Below are positions 27,203 to 35,614 of a stretch of DNA of 51,289 nucleotides, one piece after another. The position numbers were made by a program, and so were the translations under genes. Numbering within the stretch: the stretch's first letter is position 1; the number at the start of each line of letters is the position of its first letter. The stretch spans positions 1-51,289 of the forward strand of contig JAFYOF010000025.1 in the NCBI GenBank assembly GCA_017560305.1. The letters run 5' to 3'. The notes under the pieces were generated by a model. The model made no database searches. It was not told the DNA's origin and worked only from the letters and a program-made list of their open reading frames with translations. The DNA is from Alistipes sp. (GTDB lineage Bacteria; Bacteroidota; Bacteroidia; Bacteroidales; Rikenellaceae).

Positions 27203-28132
27203 ATGGAACATCTTGATTTTAGCCCCACACCTATCACACATCTGCCTTATTATTCACAAAAATTAGGAATAAATCTCTTATGTAAACGAGATGATTTATT
27301 CCAAGAAGTTGGGGGTGGAAATAAGGCTCGAATGCTGCAATATATTCTGGCCGATGTATCTATCAAGAAATATGATGTAGTGTTAACAGCAGGAGGACCG
27401 TGCTCGAATTTTAATAGAGCGTGTGCTTTAATGTGTGCTAAAATCGGAATCCCAATGCATTTAGTTGAATACACAGATGAATTGGAAGAATTCAACACCT
27501 CTCTAAATTACTACTTATGCAAATTAGCAGAAATTAGGACTACGCGTTGTGCAAAAACCAATGTGCCAGAGACCATCAAAATGGTTCTAAATGATTACCA
27601 CGAAAAAGGACAACGAGTAAAACTAATATATGGTGGTGGTAAGTCATTGGAGGGGATATATGCATATTATGATGCCGTTAGAGAAATTTATGACTCACAA
27701 AGCAAAATTGACTATTTATTTGTCGCTTGTGGAACTGGAACGACATTGACTGGAATTTGCGCTGGAATGCAAAAGTATTTCCCCAACGCAAAAGTCTACG
27801 CAATTTCTACTGCCCGCAAATTAGAAGATGAACAACCAGTCCTAAATGAAGATATGGATATACTAAATAGTTATTTGGGATCGAATTATACTTTTGATAA
27901 TTTATTGTTCTTTGATGATTTTCTGTGTGGAGGATATGCGAAATACAATGATGAATTATTCTCGACAATAAAAGAGTGTATTTCAAAAGAAGGAATGCTA
28001 ATCGACCCAACCTATTCAGGCAAAGCATTTTGGGGAATGAAAAGTATATTATCTTCAAAACAAATATTTCAAGACAAAAATGTTTTATTTTGGAATACCG
28101 GAGGTATCTTTAACTTATTGTCAACAAAATAA
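27203..28132 (+). CDS. PLP-dependent fold-II enzyme (ACC deaminase / D-cysteine desulfhydrase family)
   Basis: 309 residues. The PLP lysine is Lys41 in GGGNKARML, followed by AGGPCSNFNRA (the N/S substrate loop) and CGTGTTLTG (phosphate-binding glycine loop); this is the tryptophan-synthase-beta-like family of ACC deaminase and D-cysteine desulfhydrase. It acts on a small amino acid, but whether it deaminates, exchanges a beta-substituent or epimerises is not clear. It lies inside a glycan locus, directly before a GNAT gene (2 bases) and an ATP-grasp gene, so it may supply or shape an amino acid that is attached to a sugar. The gene is strongly AT-rich compared with rml genes. Confidence 0.8.
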   Translation: MEHLDFSPTPITHLPYYSQKLGINLLCKRDDLFQEVGGGNKARMLQYILADVSIKKYDVVLTAGGPCSNFNRACALMCAKIGIPMHLVEYTDELEEFNTSLNYYLCKLAEIRTTRCAKTNVPETIKMVLNDYHEKGQRVKLIYGGGKSLEGIYAYYDAVREIYDSQSKIDYLFVACGTGTTLTGICAGMQKYFPNAKVYAISTARKLEDEQPVLNEDMDILNSYLGSNYTFDNLLFFDDFLCGGYAKYNDELFSTIKECISKEGMLIDPTYSGKAFWGMKSILSSKQIFQDKNVLFWNTGGIFNLLSTK

Positions 28133-28134
28133 AT

Positions 28135-28569
28135 ATGTCACACCAGATTATAAAACTATCAGATTCGCAGGATTTAATCAATTATCTCTATGAGGTTGAT
28201 TGCGATTTTGGAATTCCTCTTAGCAGTAAAGTCTCGATTGCTTCTTTTGCAAACAAACTTTTAGCGTATGGCAATGTGTATGTTGTTAAATATAACAATG
28301 AGTTCGTTTCTTGTATTGGTTTTTATTGCAATGATACAATAAATCAAATTGCCCATTTGCCAATATTGAGTACAAAAACTATAGCAAGAGGAAAGGGCTT
28401 TGCACGACTATTAATCAATAAAATGATTGATGAATGTACACAACGCGGAATGAAATGTATTTTGTGTGATTCTATAAATCCTTCTGCAATAGCTATATAT
28501 AAGTCAATAGGTTTTTTCGAATACGACAAAGACGGAGATAAAAGTTTTTTGAAATATATAATTGATTAA
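28135..28569 (+). CDS. GNAT-family N-acetyltransferase
   Basis: 144 residues, single GNAT domain with the acetyl-CoA loop ARGKGFARLLI (~82-92) and the motif-B tail DSINPSAIAIYKSIGF. It begins 2 bases after the PLP-fold-II gene and ends 7 bases before the ATP-grasp gene, so these three are a tight unit. The acceptor could be an amino sugar or the amino group of an attached amino acid. AT-rich like its neighbours. Confidence 0.82.
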   Translation: MSHQIIKLSDSQDLINYLYEVDCDFGIPLSSKVSIASFANKLLAYGNVYVVKYNNEFVSCIGFYCNDTINQIAHLPILSTKTIARGKGFARLLINKMIDECTQRGMKCILCDSINPSAIAIYKSIGFFEYDKDGDKSFLKYIID

Positions 28570-28576
28570 CTAATAT

Positions 28577-29524
28577 ATGAATATTTTAGTAACTGCAATT
28601 GGTTCATTCTCGGCAGACTGTGTCATTAACTCATTAAAAAATGAGGGACATAAAGTAGTAGGATGTGATATATATCCATCAAATTGGCACGCTGTCTCAA
28701 AAGATTGTGATAATGTTTATCAAGCGCCTTTTGCCACAAAGGAGGATGAGTACATATCATTTCTTTTAACTGTTAGTAAGAAAGAAAATATTGAGTGTAT
28801 ATTTCCTCTTACCGATTTGGAGATTGATATTCTGAATCAAAATCGACAGAAGTTCATTGACGCAAATATAGCTTTATTCATTCAATCTGAAAATTGTTTG
28901 AATATCGCACGCGATAAATTTGAAATGTATAAACTTTTCAAAGACGACAAAAATGTAAATGTCCCATTTTCTGTACATTCGGAAGAATTAACCTTAGATT
29001 TTCCTCTTCCAGCCATCGCCAAACCAGTCAATGGAAGAAGTAGTGAGGGACTACAACGAATCACGCAAACGAAAGAACTTGCAAACATAAAAACTAAAAA
29101 CAATTATATTGTCCAACAAGCAATCGAAGGTTCTGTTTTCACGGTAGATTATGTAAGAGATTGTTTTAATAATGATTTTGCAATTCCTCGTGAAGAATTG
29201 TTAAGAACAAAAAATGGTGCAGGAACAACTATCCGCATCGTTCCTGATGAATTGCTGAGAGAGACCACTTCTTATATCGGAAAGAAATTAGATATTCGCG
29301 GATGTGTCAATATGGAATTCATTTATAATGCTGGTAAATATTTTCTTATAGATATTAATCCTAGATTTTCAGCAGGTGTTGCGTTTAGCAATTACATTGG
29401 ATATAATATGGTCATAAGCCATCTAAACGCATTTATCGGCAAAGAAATTTGCACCAGCATTAGTTATAGTGAGCAGATTATATGTAAGCGATATAAAGAA
29501 GAATTACTTTGGATTAACAAATAG
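28577..29524 (+). CDS. ATP-grasp ligase (carbamoyl-phosphate-synthase-like)
   Basis: 315 residues. N-terminal pre-ATP-grasp Rossmann part (MNILVTAIGSFSADCVINSL, 1-100), then an ATP-grasp domain with FPLPAIAKPVNGRSSEGL (nucleotide-binding lysine and glycine-rich loop), and metal-binding NMEFIYNAGKYFLIDINPRF. Family members form amide or ester bonds using a carboxylate activated as acylphosphate, often joining an amino acid to a partner. Context (sugar aminotransferase, PLP enzyme, GNAT) suggests amino-acylation of an amino sugar, an inference only. Confidence 0.82.
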   Translation: MNILVTAIGSFSADCVINSLKNEGHKVVGCDIYPSNWHAVSKDCDNVYQAPFATKEDEYISFLLTVSKKENIECIFPLTDLEIDILNQNRQKFIDANIALFIQSENCLNIARDKFEMYKLFKDDKNVNVPFSVHSEELTLDFPLPAIAKPVNGRSSEGLQRITQTKELANIKTKNNYIVQQAIEGSVFTVDYVRDCFNNDFAIPREELLRTKNGAGTTIRIVPDELLRETTSYIGKKLDIRGCVNMEFIYNAGKYFLIDINPRFSAGVAFSNYIGYNMVISHLNAFIGKEICTSISYSEQIICKRYKEELLWINK

Positions 29525-29579
29525 TATCCTATTAATGAATAATAAATAATTCTCATAGTTTATAAACAGCAACTATAAA

Positions 29580-30554
29580 ATGCTCGAAATTGATATGCCT
29601 TTAGTTAGTATCAGCACTCTCGTCTATAACCACGCACCATATCTTCGAGAGTGTTTTGAGGGGTTTGTAATGCAGAAGACCAATTTTGCATTTGAAGTAT
29701 TGGTTCACGATGATGCGTCCACTGATAACTCGGCGGAGATAATTAAAGAATATACTGCAAAGTATCCCAATATATTCAAACCAATATACCAAACCGAAAA
29801 CCAATATTCGAAAGGATTATCTGTTTTTGCGACATATCAAGTCCCTCGCATCAAGGGAAAATACATAGCATTGTGTGAGGGTGATGATTACTGGACAGAC
29901 CCATTGAAGCTCCAGAAACAGGTTGACTTTCTTGAGGCAAATCCAGATTATGGAATGTGTTACACCAATTTTGACATATTCTATCAGGACACGAAACAAA
30001 CCATTAAGAATCTATTCACTACACACCCTCAAAAATTCCGCATTAAATACAACAGTGCAGAGGAATTTGTTCTCAAGGGAGGATATGTTTGTCCGCCAAG
30101 TTGGATGTTCCGAAAGGAGTGCTTACCTTCATCGACAATAAAATCTGTCGATGGGACATTTGTGCTTTTTACTCATTTTCTTTGTACGACCAAAGTACAC
30201 GGAATGGAAGACACAACTGCAACTTACCGTGTTCTGCAAGAAAGTGCAAGTCATTCGAATGATTACAATAAATTATATCACAGAGCTAAAAATCTGCTGG
30301 AAACTCAGTTTAAACTGATTGACACATATAACTTAGAGCCTGCGCTAAAACAGAAATGCGAAGAGGCTCATTATAAAAATTGCCTGATCGGATTTGTTAT
30401 TCACAATAAAGTTGAAGACATAAAGGCAGCGAAAACATTAATTAAAAACAAGCAGATGCGCGACCGTATACTTTTGTTTTGTTCATTGACCAGCATTGGA
30501 CGAAACATATTGAAGTATGCTTATCCTAGGTTAAAAGCTCTTAATAGACTTTGA
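29580..30554 (+). CDS. Family 2 glycosyltransferase
   Basis: 324 residues. GT-A fold: VSISTLVYNHAPYLRECF at the N-terminus, VHDDASTDNSAEI (nucleotide-binding Asp), and CEGDDYWTDPLKLQKQVDFL (DxD-like metal site), a spelling common to Bacteroidetes GT2 enzymes. The start may be the ATG at 29580 or, five codons later, 29595 (MPLVSIST). No membrane anchor. Donor and linkage are unknown. A gap of 55 bases precedes it. Confidence 0.88.
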   Translation: MLEIDMPLVSISTLVYNHAPYLRECFEGFVMQKTNFAFEVLVHDDASTDNSAEIIKEYTAKYPNIFKPIYQTENQYSKGLSVFATYQVPRIKGKYIALCEGDDYWTDPLKLQKQVDFLEANPDYGMCYTNFDIFYQDTKQTIKNLFTTHPQKFRIKYNSAEEFVLKGGYVCPPSWMFRKECLPSSTIKSVDGTFVLFTHFLCTTKVHGMEDTTATYRVLQESASHSNDYNKLYHRAKNLLETQFKLIDTYNLEPALKQKCEEAHYKNCLIGFVIHNKVEDIKAAKTLIKNKQMRDRILLFCSLTSIGRNILKYAYPRLKALNRL

Positions 30555-30591
30555 ACTGCTTTGTATAGATGAATTCCAAGTATATAATGTT

Positions 30592-31629
30592 ATGAGATTT
30601 GCGCTAATCTCTATATTTTTGCTTATATCTTTTGTCATATGCATCGACAAAGGACGCTTTCATCGCTTTGCCACTAAAAATGTTGGTGCTGGAGTGTTGA
30701 TATGGTGCATCCTGGCGTTAATCGCTACATTCCGCCCACAAGATATGCCCGATTACGAAAATTATGAAAGGTTCTTTTTGGGCAGCGAATTTGCTCGTGG
30801 CGAAATTGGATTCAAAACATATGTTCAGAGTCTCAAACTTTTTGTTTCGAAGCCAATTGTTCTATTTGGTGCCGTAGCATTTTTATCTGTCGGCATAAGA
30901 TTATTTGTCACTAGGCGTTTATCCCCATTCTTTTTCGGTTCACTGCTGCTTTATATCGCCCATTTTTTCATTCTACACGATATGATCCAGATTCGTGTTG
31001 CAATTGCTGCAGGTATTTTTTTATGGTCAACTAAATATCTAGAAGAAAGAAACGGAAAAAAATTTTTCTTAACGGCATCCATAGCGATGCTCTTTCATTA
31101 TTCATCAATAGTCATATTTCCTCTTTGGTTTATCAATACTATTAAACCTCAGAAGTATTTATACTTGAGTATTATTCCACTATCATATTTACTAACATTT
31201 AGTGGAATCACGATTGGGCATTTAGCTGAAATGATTCCGATAGCTAGTTTCCAAGCTCTTTGGAAAATGTATCAAATGCAAATGGAGAATGATGTCGGAA
31301 CGACAATAAACATATTTAATGCGATGCAGCTGCTCCGTTGTCTGGTATGTTTTTATGTTTTATGGAATTTACCCAAAATTGCAAAATATAGTCGTTATGC
31401 AATAGTATGGGCTAAAATTTACACTATATCAATCGCTGCAATGGTTTTGCTATCAGATGTACCAGTGATAGCTTTTCGTGTAAGTGAACTTTATCAAGTA
31501 GTCGAAATTTTATTGTTACCTACAATATTATTAATCCCTGGATATAGACAATTAGGCAAATTGTTAATCATTTGCTTCGCTGGATGTTGTCTTGTTATAA
31601 ATCTCTTTTATAATCAATATATACCATAA
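30592..31629 (+). CDS. EpsG-family polysaccharide polymerase (Wzy role)
   Basis: 345 residues with about 9-10 hydrophobic segments. The N-terminal third with TFRPQDMPDYENYERFF in the first periplasmic loop matches the EpsG family, in which a PDYxxY motif after the second membrane segment is characteristic. EpsG proteins take the place of Wzy and polymerise lipid-linked repeat units. With the flippase at 24595 it makes a Wzx/Wzy-type assembly pair; no chain-length regulator is in the window. AT-rich. Confidence 0.8.
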   Translation: MRFALISIFLLISFVICIDKGRFHRFATKNVGAGVLIWCILALIATFRPQDMPDYENYERFFLGSEFARGEIGFKTYVQSLKLFVSKPIVLFGAVAFLSVGIRLFVTRRLSPFFFGSLLLYIAHFFILHDMIQIRVAIAAGIFLWSTKYLEERNGKKFFLTASIAMLFHYSSIVIFPLWFINTIKPQKYLYLSIIPLSYLLTFSGITIGHLAEMIPIASFQALWKMYQMQMENDVGTTINIFNAMQLLRCLVCFYVLWNLPKIAKYSRYAIVWAKIYTISIAAMVLLSDVPVIAFRVSELYQVVEILLLPTILLIPGYRQLGKLLIICFAGCCLVINLFYNQYIP

Positions 31630-31631
31630 TT

Positions 31632-32471
31632 ATGATTGCAATTATTTGTGTGATATATAAACCCAACAATGATAATATCAGGAATTTACAAAAACACATC
31701 GATTCGTATAACTATATTCAATATGTAATTGTTGACAACACTCCTAATGATTGTATAAATTACCAATTTTCATCATTACATCATAATTTATCATATATCC
31801 GGTTGGGAGATAATATCGGTATAGCGGCAGCACAAAACATCGGCATAACAAAAGCAAAAGAACGGGGGTATAAGTACATTATTTTCTTCGATCAGGATAG
31901 TGAGTATGATATTGATTTTATTAACGGTCTAATCAAAGAGTACGAAAACATAAAACTTACTGATAAAAAGATTGCAACTCTGGGACCACTCATTGTAGAT
32001 AAAACTACCAACGAGGCATACAAGAGCGAAATAGATATCGAGACTCCTTTCAAATCCGTTGAGACAATTATCAGTTCTGGTTCTATTGTAGAAACCGTAA
32101 ATTTTGACATTATTGGAGGACTCGATGATAAATTGTTTATCGACTTGGTCGACCACGAATGGTGCTGGCGAGCAAAATCATTAGGATATAATTGTTACCA
32201 AACAACCCGCGTCTCTTTAAATCATAAAGTAGGTAACTGCAATAAAACTGTTTTAGGATTTCCAATAATCATATCAGCTCCTTTCAGATATTATTATAAA
32301 TACCGCAATTACTTATTGCTTATTAATAGGCCATATGTGCCTCTGGGCTGGAAAGCAAAAGGGCTAATACGCAGAATTGTAGAAATTATGGTTGTTCCAT
32401 TTATGGCAAAAAACCTTTCAATATATAAGTTCATTTTTAAAGGAATAAAAGACGGCTTAATTAGAAAATAA
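31632..32471 (+). CDS. Family 2 glycosyltransferase, probable rhamnosyltransferase
   Basis: 279 residues. It has the GT2 blocks VDNTPND, LGDNIGIAAAQNIGI and YIIFFDQDSEYD, a combination typical of the WbbL/RfbF rhamnosyltransferase group, plus VDHEWCWRAKSLGY in the acceptor region. dTDP-L-rhamnose from the rml genes would be the donor. Starts two bases after the polymerase and ends one base before the next glycosyltransferase. Confidence 0.82.
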   Translation: MIAIICVIYKPNNDNIRNLQKHIDSYNYIQYVIVDNTPNDCINYQFSSLHHNLSYIRLGDNIGIAAAQNIGITKAKERGYKYIIFFDQDSEYDIDFINGLIKEYENIKLTDKKIATLGPLIVDKTTNEAYKSEIDIETPFKSVETIISSGSIVETVNFDIIGGLDDKLFIDLVDHEWCWRAKSLGYNCYQTTRVSLNHKVGNCNKTVLGFPIIISAPFRYYYKYRNYLLLINRPYVPLGWKAKGLIRRIVEIMVVPFMAKNLSIYKFIFKGIKDGLIRK

Positions 32472-32472
32472 T

Positions 32473-33564
32473 ATGAAGAAAATATCCGTTTATGTAAAGG
32501 GTAACAGAAATGCACCCACTTATTATCGTATATATCAATATTTTGATAACATAAATAATTGTTCATTTAAATATAGACAAATGTTCGCTGATTGGGTTCA
32601 CGACAAGTTTATGCCGTTTTCTCAAAAACCAATTTATATAAAAATATTTGCTCAGCTTCACTCCTATTTAAGAGTTTTGTTATACTTAATCAAGGATTTT
32701 CTTTTTACACCCGATGTCTTGATTATACACCGTCGTGTATTGACTCGATATATGCCCATCTCTTATAAATTTTTACTAAAGAACATTTCTAAACGCTGTA
32801 AGATATTATGGGATTTCGATGATAATATTTTAGACAACAAGGAAGTAAATCGTGAAACTTTTCTTTTTTATGCTAAAATAACAACAAATATTATCGTAAC
32901 AAACAATTTCCTGAAAGGTCTTATTCCTGATGAATATCATCACAAAGTAATTATTATGCCCACTACTGATGGAGATATGTACAAGGAATATACTACCAAT
33001 TCATCAATTGACAGTTCACGATTACAATCTTTTGATAACGCAATAGAACTGGTTTGGGTAGCTACTTCCGTAAATATTCCATTTCTTAAGATGATAGCAC
33101 CTCATTTAGATGAAACAGCAAGACTATTAAAAAATAAATATTCCAAGAATTTAATCCTCAATGTAGTATGTAATGCTCCACTACATTATGAAAGTCAACA
33201 TTTAATCATCAACAATATTAAGTGGACTCACGATATTGCAATTCAAACAATGTATAAGTCTCACATAGGCATAATGCCTTTGGAGGATAATGATTTCACA
33301 AGAGGAAAGGGTGGTTTTAAGTTGGTTCAATATATGTCAGCAGGATTACCTTGTATCGCATCAAATGTCGGATTCAACAACTATGTTGTATCCGAAGATA
33401 TGGGTTGCTTGGTTAATAATAATCAAGAATGGATTGACGCTGTAATATCTATGTGTGACAAGAGCGTATGGGAGAAATTAAGCAAAGCTGCGTATACGAA
33501 TTGGCACAAAAAATTCTCATTCGAGAAGAACCTTGAAGTTTGGAGAAATTTGATTACGGAGTAA
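32473..33564 (+). CDS. Glycosyltransferase, GT-B fold (GT4-like)
   Basis: 363 residues. The C-terminal half has the GT4 donor-site pattern GIMPLEDNDFTRGKGGFKLV followed by QYMSAGLPCIASNVG, where the E-x7-E motif of classical GT4 enzymes is partly replaced. The N-terminal half (YYRIYQYF, then KILWDFDDNI) resembles the acceptor domain of Bacteroidetes capsule transferases. Donor unknown. AT-rich and tightly packed between neighbours. Confidence 0.8.
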   Translation: MKKISVYVKGNRNAPTYYRIYQYFDNINNCSFKYRQMFADWVHDKFMPFSQKPIYIKIFAQLHSYLRVLLYLIKDFLFTPDVLIIHRRVLTRYMPISYKFLLKNISKRCKILWDFDDNILDNKEVNRETFLFYAKITTNIIVTNNFLKGLIPDEYHHKVIIMPTTDGDMYKEYTTNSSIDSSRLQSFDNAIELVWVATSVNIPFLKMIAPHLDETARLLKNKYSKNLILNVVCNAPLHYESQHLIINNIKWTHDIAIQTMYKSHIGIMPLEDNDFTRGKGGFKLVQYMSAGLPCIASNVGFNNYVVSEDMGCLVNNNQEWIDAVISMCDKSVWEKLSKAAYTNWHKKFSFEKNLEVWRNLITE

Positions 33565-33567
33565 GGT

Positions 33568-34683
33568 ATGGTAAAAATTTTAATTGCAGGAGACCTATGT
33601 CCCAGAAATAGATGTCAAGACATCATTGAACAGAGTCTATTTTCTGATAAATTCGATTGTGTCAAAGATACAATAACCAAAGCAGATTACTCGCTTGTTA
33701 ATTTAGAGTGTCCTATTATCACGAATGGAACACCTATAAAAAAACAAGGATCAAATCTAAAGTCTTCACCGGCTATAGTAAAGTTCATAAATTACTTGGG
33801 CTTTAAAGGTGTAACAATGGCGAATAATCACATACGGGATTATGGCGGTGATGGGGTTATTGAAACAATGAGGACTCTAAAACACAACCACATTGACATT
33901 GTCGGTGTGGGCAAAAACATCAACGAGGCAAAAACAATTTTATACAAAACTATAAATCAGAAAACGGTTGCATTTATTAATGTTTGTGAATATGAGTTCT
34001 CTATTGCCAACAACAATGAGGCTGGAGCAAATCATATAAACCCAATTGATAACTTCTATGATATCAAAACTGCAAAGGAAAATGCGGATTATGTAATTGT
34101 CATTATACACGGAGGTCACGAGCATTACAACTTGCCTAGCCCAAGGATGCAGGATACATATCGCTTTTTTGTAGATGCAGGTGCGGATGCAGTTATTAAT
34201 CATCACCAACACTGTTATAGTGGATATGAATTTTATAAAGATAAACCCATCGTTTATGGCTTAGGAAACTTTTATTTTGACCACACGGAAGAGAGAGATA
34301 ACAAATGGAATGAAGGGTATATGCTGCTTTTAGATTTAGCTGATACAATCGGGATTTCTCTAATTCCATATGTGCAATGCAATGACAAACCTTTGATTGA
34401 ACTAATTAAGGGTGATAAGTATAAAGTATTTGAAAAACAGATTTCGCAGTTAAACGAAATTATCCAGGATAGAATAGAACTTGAATCTCGATTCGACAAG
34501 TTCTGTAAAACAAAAAGAAGACTCTATATGTCAGTATTGGAACCATATCCATCGATTTATCTTAAATTTTTATTTAGGAAATCGGTTCTACCATCTCTGC
34601 TTAGAGGTAAGTGTTATCGATTCGTTAAGAATTTTGTCATGTGTGAATCTCATCTAGATGTTATAAAGAATCTTCTCAAATAA
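33568..34683 (+). CDS. CapA-family metallophosphatase-like protein
   Basis: 371 residues. It matches the poly-gamma-glutamate CapA/PgsA family, a calcineurin-like fold: GDLCPRN (first Asp), NLECPI, MANNHIRDYG (N-H motif), IHGGHEHYN and NHHQHCYSGYEFY. In Bacillus CapA is membrane-anchored and helps make or export polyglutamate. Here there is no signal peptide or membrane segment, so it looks cytoplasmic. The TupA-like gene starts 1 base after its stop. Together they suggest a peptide or amino-acid substituent on the glycan, an inference. Confidence 0.85.
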   Translation: MVKILIAGDLCPRNRCQDIIEQSLFSDKFDCVKDTITKADYSLVNLECPIITNGTPIKKQGSNLKSSPAIVKFINYLGFKGVTMANNHIRDYGGDGVIETMRTLKHNHIDIVGVGKNINEAKTILYKTINQKTVAFINVCEYEFSIANNNEAGANHINPIDNFYDIKTAKENADYVIVIIHGGHEHYNLPSPRMQDTYRFFVDAGADAVINHHQHCYSGYEFYKDKPIVYGLGNFYFDHTEERDNKWNEGYMLLLDLADTIGISLIPYVQCNDKPLIELIKGDKYKVFEKQISQLNEIIQDRIELESRFDKFCKTKRRLYMSVLEPYPSIYLKFLFRKSVLPSLLRGKCYRFVKNFVMCESHLDVIKNLLK

Positions 34684-34684
34684 A

Positions 34685-35593
34685 ATGAACTACAAAGACA
34701 TTATCAAATCGCGCGATTTGCGAGTTCGAATTCTTTCGTTTTTGGGATGGATTCCTGATAAGGTTATGATTCGTTTGCAATATTGGTTGCAAACCAAACG
34801 AAAATTGAACTTGACAAATCCAACGAGATTTACTGAAAAAATACAGTTATACAAACTCAAATATCGTAATCCCGATATGCTGCGATGCACTGATAAGTAT
34901 GAGGTGCGTGAATATATTGAGCAGAAGGGTTATGGTAAATATCTGATTCCGCTCATTGGGATATATGATAAGGTTGAAGATGTCGATTTTGAAGCTCTGC
35001 CAAATCAGTTTGTGGCGAAGACGACAGATGGAGGTGGTGGAAATCAGGTATTGATTTGCCGAGACAAACAAAACTTTACGAAAGAGGCATTTACAGCACA
35101 ACTCAAAGAGTGGTTGTCAGCTAGAAAGGTCAAGAAGCAAGCCGGACGAGAGTGGGCCTACGAAAATAGTTATCCTCGCCGCATCATCATCGAGCAACTA
35201 ATTTGTAATGAAGATAATCCGACGCAGGATTTGTCTGACTATAAGTTCTATTGTTTTAATGGCGAACCCCGTTATTGTCAGTTGATTCAAAACCGAACAA
35301 CGAAAGAGACAATCGACTTCTATGATATGGAGTGGAATCATATGCCATTTAGAGGGTTAAATCCCAAATGTAACTTTTCGCAGACCGCAGCTAGCAAGCC
35401 TGCAAACTATGAAGAGATGATTCGCATAGCTAGAGAGTTGGCTGACGACTTCCCATTTGTGAGGGTAGACCTATATTCCGTTAACGAGACTATTTATTTC
35501 GGTGAGTTAACTTTCTACCCAGCAAGTGGTTATGGCCATTTCACCCCAGACGAGTGGGATGTGAAAATTGGCGACCTCTTGAATATATCGTAA
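34685..35593 (+). CDS. TupA-like ATP-grasp protein
   Basis: 302 residues. It resembles the TupA family (teichuronopeptide biosynthesis): LNLTNPTRFTEKIQLYKL near 40-57, then DKYEVREYI, FVAKTTDGGGGN (ATP-binding loop), IIIEQLI and the metal-binding FVRVDLYSVNETIYFGELTF near the end. Teichuronopeptide is a glucuronate polymer joined to polyglutamate, so the family may form amide links between uronic acids and amino acids. This locus also encodes ugd and a UDP-glucuronate epimerase, which makes that reading attractive. Many TupA-like proteins in capsule loci are uncharacterised. Confidence 0.83.
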   Translation: MNYKDIIKSRDLRVRILSFLGWIPDKVMIRLQYWLQTKRKLNLTNPTRFTEKIQLYKLKYRNPDMLRCTDKYEVREYIEQKGYGKYLIPLIGIYDKVEDVDFEALPNQFVAKTTDGGGGNQVLICRDKQNFTKEAFTAQLKEWLSARKVKKQAGREWAYENSYPRRIIIEQLICNEDNPTQDLSDYKFYCFNGEPRYCQLIQNRTTKETIDFYDMEWNHMPFRGLNPKCNFSQTAASKPANYEEMIRIARELADDFPFVRVDLYSVNETIYFGELTFYPASGYGHFTPDEWDVKIGDLLNIS

Positions 35594-35614
35594 GGTCACA
35601 TTATAGTTCTTGCT

